From an uncultured Clostridia bacterium (GTDB taxonomy: Bacteria; Bacillota; Clostridia; TANB77; CAG-508), in the NCBI GenBank assembly GCA_934177555.1, contig CAKPPL010000036.1:1-11540 (forward strand): a stretch of DNA of 11,540 nucleotides, written 5' to 3'. Both the position numbers and the translations under genes were made by a program. The notes beneath the pieces are model-generated. The model was not told the origin of the DNA, searched no databases, and worked only from the letters and a program-made list of their open reading frames with translations. Shown here piece by piece: positions 7,696 through 11,540 of the stretch; positions within the stretch are counted from its first letter, which is position 1, and each line of letters opens with the position of its first letter.

Positions 7696-8494
7696 GAAAA
7701 TACAAGAACTTTCAGAAAATATGAAAAAAGACCATATTAGTGAAAGTGCAGCACAATGTTCTTATTATACAATTTTATCATTTATACCATTTATAATGTT
7801 AGTAATAACATTAATTCAATATACAGGTATAGAACCACAAACACTATTTGATGTACTTTCAAAAATTATTCCATCAAGTATGAATGAAATGGTTTTAGGG
7901 ATTGTACAAGAGGTATATTCAAAATCAATAGGTACAATTTCAATTTCGATAATATTCACAATATGGGCAGCAGGAAAAGGACTGTTTGCATTAACTACAG
8001 GCTTGCAAACAGTATATAATACTAATTATGACCCAAAAGTGACATCATATATTTATTTAAGAATAAAAGTTTTACTAGAAACAATATTATTCATTTTCTT
8101 AATAGTACTAGGTTTAACTGGATTAGTGTTTGGAAATGAAGTTATAGAATTATTTAGAAAATATTTTGGAAAAATAGAAAATTATAATGTAATATCATTT
8201 GTTACAACACAACTTGGATTTATATTTGTTACATTTATTGTATTTTTACTTTTATACAAATTTATGGGTAGACGTAGAGTGTCATTTAAAAGCCAAATAT
8301 ATGGGGCAATATTTGGAGCAATAGCACTTAATATAATATCATTTGTGTTTTCAAAATATTTAACAATCTTTAAAGGATTTTCAATAACTTATGGAAGTCT
8401 AACAACATTAATGTTAATAATGATGTGGACATACTCATGTTTTTATATAGTGTTTTTAGGTGCCGAATTAAATAAAATAATAAGAGAGGGTTAG
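7688..8494 (+). CDS. YihY/BrkB-family inner membrane protein
   Basis: A 268-residue integral membrane protein of the YihY/virulence factor BrkB family, formerly mis-named ribonuclease BN. I see about six hydrophobic segments, near residues 22-47, 83-105, 125-152, 168-193, 202-225 and 233-262. Family-like signatures are SYYTILSFIPFIM near the N-terminus, IWAAGKGLFALTTGL, the polar GRRRVSFKSQIYGA before the fifth segment, and GAELNKI close to the C-terminus. The molecular function of the family is not established; transport or envelope roles have been suggested. ATG overlaps the dxs stop (ATGGATAA, 8 nt), which implies translational coupling, and the next gene starts 2 nt after its stop. Family assignment is firm; the role here is unknown. 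Confidence 0.88.
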   Translation: MDKKIQELSENMKKDHISESAAQCSYYTILSFIPFIMLVITLIQYTGIEPQTLFDVLSKIIPSSMNEMVLGIVQEVYSKSIGTISISIIFTIWAAGKGLFALTTGLQTVYNTNYDPKVTSYIYLRIKVLLETILFIFLIVLGLTGLVFGNEVIELFRKYFGKIENYNVISFVTTQLGFIFVTFIVFLLLYKFMGRRRVSFKSQIYGAIFGAIALNIISFVFSKYLTIFKGFSITYGSLTTLMLIMMWTYSCFYIVFLGAELNKIIREG

Positions 8495-8496
8495 AA

Positions 8497-9198
8497 ATGG
8501 AAGAAAAAATAAAGATATATATATTAATATTTTTTATATATGCAATAGCAGGTTGGATAATGGAAACAGTATCAATATCAATTAGAAATAAAAAATTTGT
8601 AAATAGAGGATTTTTAATAGGACCAGTATGCCCAATATATGGATATGGGGTTGTATTAGTAAGTATATTATTAAAAAAATATCAAGATGATATTATAGCA
8701 ACATTTTGTATGTCAATAATTATATGTGGTTTACTAGAATATTTTACAAGCTATTTTATGGAAAAAATATTTAATGCAAGATGGTGGGATTATAGTCAAA
8801 AGAAATTTAATATAAATGGAAGAATTTGTTTGGAAAATTTAGTGTTATTTGGAATAGCAAGCTGTTTTATTATATATATAACAAATCCATTTATTGTCAG
8901 CAAAATAGAACTTATACCAAGTAATGTGCAAACAACAATAATTGTAATGTTATTACTTATACATATTGTTGACAATATAGTATCATATAAGATTATACTT
9001 AACTTAAAACAAGTTTCAAACGAAATAAAAGATAATACAATAGAAATATCAGAAAAAGTAAGACACATTATACATAGTAAATCTATTTTCCATAGAAGAT
9101 TAGTAAATGCATTCCCTAATATAAAAGAAAAAGTAGATTTTAGAAAATGGACATTAAAAGAAAAAATAGAAAATTTGAGAAATAGGAAAAATGATTAA
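8497..9198 (+). CDS. PF06541 membrane protein ('CmpB-like ABC transporter permease')
   Basis: A 233-residue membrane protein with about five hydrophobic segments in the first 170 residues, followed by a charged, probably cytoplasmic tail of about 65 residues. Hallmarks of the PF06541 family are visible: an N-terminal AGWIMETV, the loop VNRGFLIGPVCPIYGYG (residues 35-51), RWWDYSQKKFNINGRIC (about 95-111), and an ENL that opens the fourth segment. The family is usually labelled a putative ABC transporter permease, but no ATPase or binding protein is encoded nearby, so the label is weak. It starts 2 nt after the YihY gene with GAGAGG as ribosome binding site, and its last 8 nt overlap the signal peptidase gene. 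The basic tail could bind a partner or the membrane surface; that is inference. Confidence 0.8.
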   Translation: MEEKIKIYILIFFIYAIAGWIMETVSISIRNKKFVNRGFLIGPVCPIYGYGVVLVSILLKKYQDDIIATFCMSIIICGLLEYFTSYFMEKIFNARWWDYSQKKFNINGRICLENLVLFGIASCFIIYITNPFIVSKIELIPSNVQTTIIVMLLLIHIVDNIVSYKIILNLKQVSNEIKDNTIEISEKVRHIIHSKSIFHRRLVNAFPNIKEKVDFRKWTLKEKIENLRNRKND

Positions 9199-9673
9199 AA
9201 AAAGAATAGTAAAAATAATATATATATGTTTAATAATAACAATATTATACAATATAATAATAAAAATAAAAAATCCAAATGAAAGTACAGGAATATTTGG
9301 AATTAATATATTTTGCATAATGTCTGGCAGTATGGAACCAAAAATAAATGTAAATGATATAGTTGTGATAAAAAAAGTAAAGCAAAATAAAATAAAACAA
9401 AATGATATAATAACATTTCAAGTAAATGGAGAGACAATAACACATAGAATTATAAATATAGAAGAACAAAATGGCGAAAAAATATATACAACAAAAGGTG
9501 ATGCTAATAATGTACCAGATAGTGAAAAAATAGTCTATAATAATATAAAAGGAAAATATATCCTAAAAATACCTAAAATAGGCAAAATATTATTAATATT
9601 GAAAAAATATTTAATAATAATTCTTATATTTTTATGTGGAATAATAATATATTTTTACAGCAAAAAATTATAA
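9191..9673 (+). CDS. Signal peptidase I, SipW/ER-type (Ser-His)
   Basis: A 160-residue membrane-bound signal peptidase of family S26B, the archaeal/ER-like type that includes Bacillus SipW. An N-terminal anchor (about residues 6-26) is followed by an extracytoplasmic catalytic domain. SGSMEP carries the nucleophile Ser47. THRI supplies His85 where ordinary bacterial LepB enzymes have Lys. KGDANNVPD holds Asp104 and Asp110, the conserved acidic residues of this type. A second hydrophobic segment (about 135-157) anchors the C-terminus, which ends in the basic KKL. It would cleave signal peptides of exported proteins outside the membrane. SipW often has dedicated substrates, but none (TasA-like) is visible here. 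The start overlaps the previous stop as ATGATTAA, with only a weak AGGA upstream, so it probably depends on translational coupling. Confidence 0.9.
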   Translation: MIKKRIVKIIYICLIITILYNIIIKIKNPNESTGIFGINIFCIMSGSMEPKINVNDIVVIKKVKQNKIKQNDIITFQVNGETITHRIINIEEQNGEKIYTTKGDANNVPDSEKIVYNNIKGKYILKIPKIGKILLILKKYLIIILIFLCGIIIYFYSKKL

Positions 9674-9679
9674 AAAATA

Positions 9680-9708
9680 ATGAAAAAAGTAAACAAATAT
9701 GTTATAAT
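9680..9708 (+). promoter_or_regulatory. Promoter of lepA (extended -10)
   Basis: TATAAT at 9703-9708 is preceded by TG at 9700-9701, giving the extended -10 motif TGnTATAAT. ATGAAA at 9680-9685 is a four-of-six -35 at 17-nt spacing. Transcription would start near 9715, leaving about 33 nt of leader. The leader holds a weak inverted repeat, CTAAT (9720-9724) and ATTAG (9732-9736). No terminator for the upstream operon lies in this gap, so readthrough into lepA is also likely. Confidence 0.7.
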
Positions 9709-9737
9709 ATAAGCGTCAACTAATATCAAAAATTAGC

Positions 9738-9743
9738 AGGAGG
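9738..9743 (+). promoter_or_regulatory. Ribosome binding site of lepA
   Basis: A perfect AGGAGG core sits 4 nt before the ATG at 9748 and is the strongest Shine-Dalgarno match in the window. It fixes the lepA start. Confidence 0.8.
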
Positions 9744-9747
9744 AAAA

Positions 9748-11540
9748 ATGAAACAAAAAAATATAAGAAATTTCAGTATAATAGCACATATAGATCATGG
9801 AAAATCAACATTAGCAGATAGACTAATAGAAAAAACAGGAGTGCTATCAAAAAGAGAAATGGAAGAACAAGTGCTTGATAATATGGAAATAGAAAAAGAA
9901 AGAGGAATAACAATAAAATCACAAGCAGTAAGAATGAAATATCAAGCAAAAGATGGACAAGAATACATATTTAATTTAATAGATACACCAGGTCATGTTG
10001 ACTTTAATTATGAAGTATCAAGAAGTCTAGCAGCATGTGATGGAGCAATATTAGTAGTAGATAGTAGCCAAGGAGTAGAAGCACAAACATTAGCAAATGT
10101 ATATTTAGCAATAGAAAATGACTTAGAAATACTTCCTGTAATAAACAAAATAGATTTACCAAATGCAAGACCAGAAGAAGTAAAACATGAAATAGAAGAT
10201 ATAATAGGAATTCCAGCAATGGATGCACCATGTATATCAGCAAAATCAGGATTAAATGTAGAAGAAGTATTAGAAAGAATAGTAACAGACTTACCAGCTC
10301 CCCAAGGAGACGAAAATGCAAAAACAAAATGCTTAATATTTGACTCATATTATGATAATTATAAAGGTGCAGTAGCATATGTAAGAGTTGTAGATGGAAA
10401 AGTAAAAGTGGGAGACGAAATAAAATTAATGGCAACAGGAAAAACATTTACAGTAGTAGAAGTAGGTTATTTTATGCCAGGAGCATATATGCCAATGCAA
10501 GAAATAAAAGCAGGAGAAGTTGGATATATAGCAGCAAGTATAAAAAGCTTAACAGATATACATGTTGGAGACACAATAACAATAAAAGACAATCCAGCAG
10601 AAAAGCCATTACCAGGATATAAAAAAGTAACACCAATGGTATATTGTGGGCTATATCCAGTAGATGGTAGTGAATATGAAAGTTTGAAAATAGCATTAGA
10701 AAAACTAAAATTAAATGATGCAGCACTAGAATATGAGCCTGAAACATCAGCAGCATTAGGATTTGGATTCAGATGTGGATTTTTAGGATTATTACATTTA
10801 GAAATTATAGAAGAAAGACTTGATAGAGAATTTGATTTAGGTTTAATAACAACAGCTCCATCAGTAATATATAAAGTACATAAAACAACAGGAGAAGTTC
10901 TTGAAATATACAATCCAGCAGATTTACCAACAGCACAAGAAATAGCATATATGGAAGAACCAATAGTAACAGCAAATATAATGACACCAAAAGAATATGT
11001 TGGAAACATAATGGATATATGTCAAAATAGAAGAGGAACATTTATAGACATGAAATATCTAGATGAAAGTAGAGTAACATTAATATATGATATGCCATTA
11101 AATGAAATAATATATGACTTTTTCGATAGTTTAAAATCAAGAACAAAAGGTTACGCATCATTTGACTATGAATTTAAAGAATACAGACAATCAAATTTAG
11201 TAAAATTAGATATACATGTAAATGGAGAACCAGTTGATGCACTATCATTTATAGTATTTAAAGATAATGCATATGCAAGAGGCAAAAAAATGGTAGAAAA
11301 ATTAAAAGAAGTTATACCAAGACAATTATTCGCAATTCCATTACAAGCAGTAATTGGAGGAACAATAATAGCAAGAGAAACAATATCAGCAATGAGAAAA
11401 GATGTACTTGCTAAATGTTATGGAGGAGACATAACAAGAAAGAAAAAATTATTAGAAAAACAAAAACGTGGTAAAAAAAGAATGAGACAAATAGGAAATG
11501 TAGAAATGCCACAAGAAGCATTTTTATCAGTACTAAAACT
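9748..11540 (+). CDS. lepA: Elongation factor 4 (LepA), 3' end beyond window
   Basis: A translational GTPase of the LepA/EF4 family, which binds the ribosome, is linked to back-translocation and to 30S assembly or initiation, and associates with the membrane. The frame is open from ATG 9748 to the last base: 597 codons plus 2 nt, without a stop. LepA is usually about 600 residues and the visible end ([11 protein letters not shown]) matches the family terminus, so only a few codons are missing; this is a window edge, not a broken gene. GTPase motifs: AHIDHGKST (13-21), GITI in switch I, DTPGH (79-83, H83), NKID (133-136) and SAKSG (164-168). The domain II/III regions, the elongation factor G-like fold ([16 protein letters not shown]) and the LepA-specific C-terminal domain ([23 protein letters not shown]) follow. 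It has its own promoter, unlike the preceding tightly packed genes. Confidence 0.97.
   Translation, partial: MKQKNIRNFSIIAHIDHGKSTLADRLIEKTGVLSKREMEEQVLDNMEIEKERGITIKSQAVRMKYQAKDGQEYIFNLIDTPGHVDFNYEVSRSLAACDGAILVVDSSQGVEAQTLANVYLAIENDLEILPVINKIDLPNARPEEVKHEIEDIIGIPAMDAPCISAKSGLNVEEVLERIVTDLPAPQGDENAKTKCLIFDSYYDNYKGAVAYVRVVDGKVKVGDEIKLMATGKTFTVVEVGYFMPGAYMPMQEIKAGEVGYIAASIKSLTDIHVGDTITIKDNPAEKPLPGYKKVTPMVYCGLYPVDGSEYESLKIALEKLKLNDAALEYEPETSAALGFGFRCGFLGLLHLEIIEERLDREFDLGLITTAPSVIYKVHKTTGEVLEIYNPADLPTAQEIAYMEEPIVTANIMTPKEYVGNIMDICQNRRGTFIDMKYLDESRVTLIYDMPLNEIIYDFFDSLKSRTKGYASFDYEFKEYRQSNLVKLDIHVNGEPVDALSFIVFKDNAYARGKKMVEKLKEVIPRQLFAIPLQAVIGGTIIARETISAMRKDVLAKCYGGDITRKKKLLEKQKRGKKRMRQIGNVEMPQEAFLSVLK

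Noticed and set aside
1627..9673. Absence of TGA stops as a sign of a recoded TGA
   Set aside because: Eight genes is a small sample in an AT-rich genome, no in-frame TGA occurs in the genes read, and Trp is written TGG.
9720..9736. CTAAT/ATTAG hairpin as a terminator of the upstream operon
   Set aside because: Only 5 bp, nearly all A/T, with a 7-nt loop and no following T tract.
816..11041. Many minus-strand open frames of 60-180 codons, rich in Leu, Phe and Ile
   Set aside because: They lie opposite strongly conserved genes, have low-complexity composition expected from the complement of A-rich codons, and show no recognisable motifs.
11518..11540. lepA as a truncated pseudogene
   Set aside because: The frame is intact to the window edge and the residues there match the usual LepA terminus; only the last codons are out of view.
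1..11540. CRISPR array, insertion sequence, prophage or defence island
   Set aside because: No spaced direct repeats, transposase, integrase or defence-type genes; the window is filled by metabolic, translation and membrane genes of uniform composition.

Overview
The window reads as a very AT-rich stretch of chromosome from an anaerobic, low-GC Gram-positive bacterium, most likely a member of the Clostridia. The evidence is A/T-ending codons almost throughout (AGA for Arg, ATA for Ile, GGA, ACA, GCA), clear AGGAGG-type ribosome binding sites, a trimeric [FeFe] hydrogenase, an MEP-pathway gene and a SipW-like signal peptidase. I cannot name the species. All eight complete genes end in TAA or TAG and none has an in-frame TGA, so the ordinary bacterial code fits.

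Layout: a tRNA with a CAU anticodon lies at the left edge on the minus strand, behind a near-perfect sigma-A promoter. A short divergent control region (about 78-237) holds an all-A/T palindrome and three tandem 10-base repeats. Everything else is on the plus strand: asnS, then hydC, hydB and hydA, then dxs, a YihY/BrkB-family membrane protein, a PF06541 ('CmpB-like') membrane protein, a SipW-like signal peptidase, and lepA, which runs off the right edge only a few codons before its expected end.

From asnS to the signal peptidase the genes are separated by 2-23 nt or overlap by 8 nt, and no intrinsic terminator is visible between them. They look like one long transcription unit driven from the promoter before asnS. 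lepA follows a 74-nt gap with its own extended -10 promoter.

Functionally the centre is a complete group A3-type [FeFe] hydrogenase (HydABC). HydC and HydB form the NADH/flavin module, and HydA carries the Fe-S relay and the H-cluster. Such enzymes couple NADH and ferredoxin to H2, often by flavin-based electron bifurcation. No maturase genes (hydE, hydF, hydG) are in the window. dxs starts isoprenoid synthesis by the MEP pathway, whose late Fe-S enzymes draw on low-potential electrons; a redox link to the hydrogenase is only an inference. The last three genes before lepA are membrane proteins, two of them with poorly known roles.

I found no mobile element, CRISPR array, phage gene or obviously new multi-gene system. 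The points most worth a second look are a Ser at the expected H-cluster Cys position of HydA (S303), the concentration of the few CGN arginine codons at conserved motif positions, the identity of the CAU tRNA, and the tail of membrane genes coupled to dxs.
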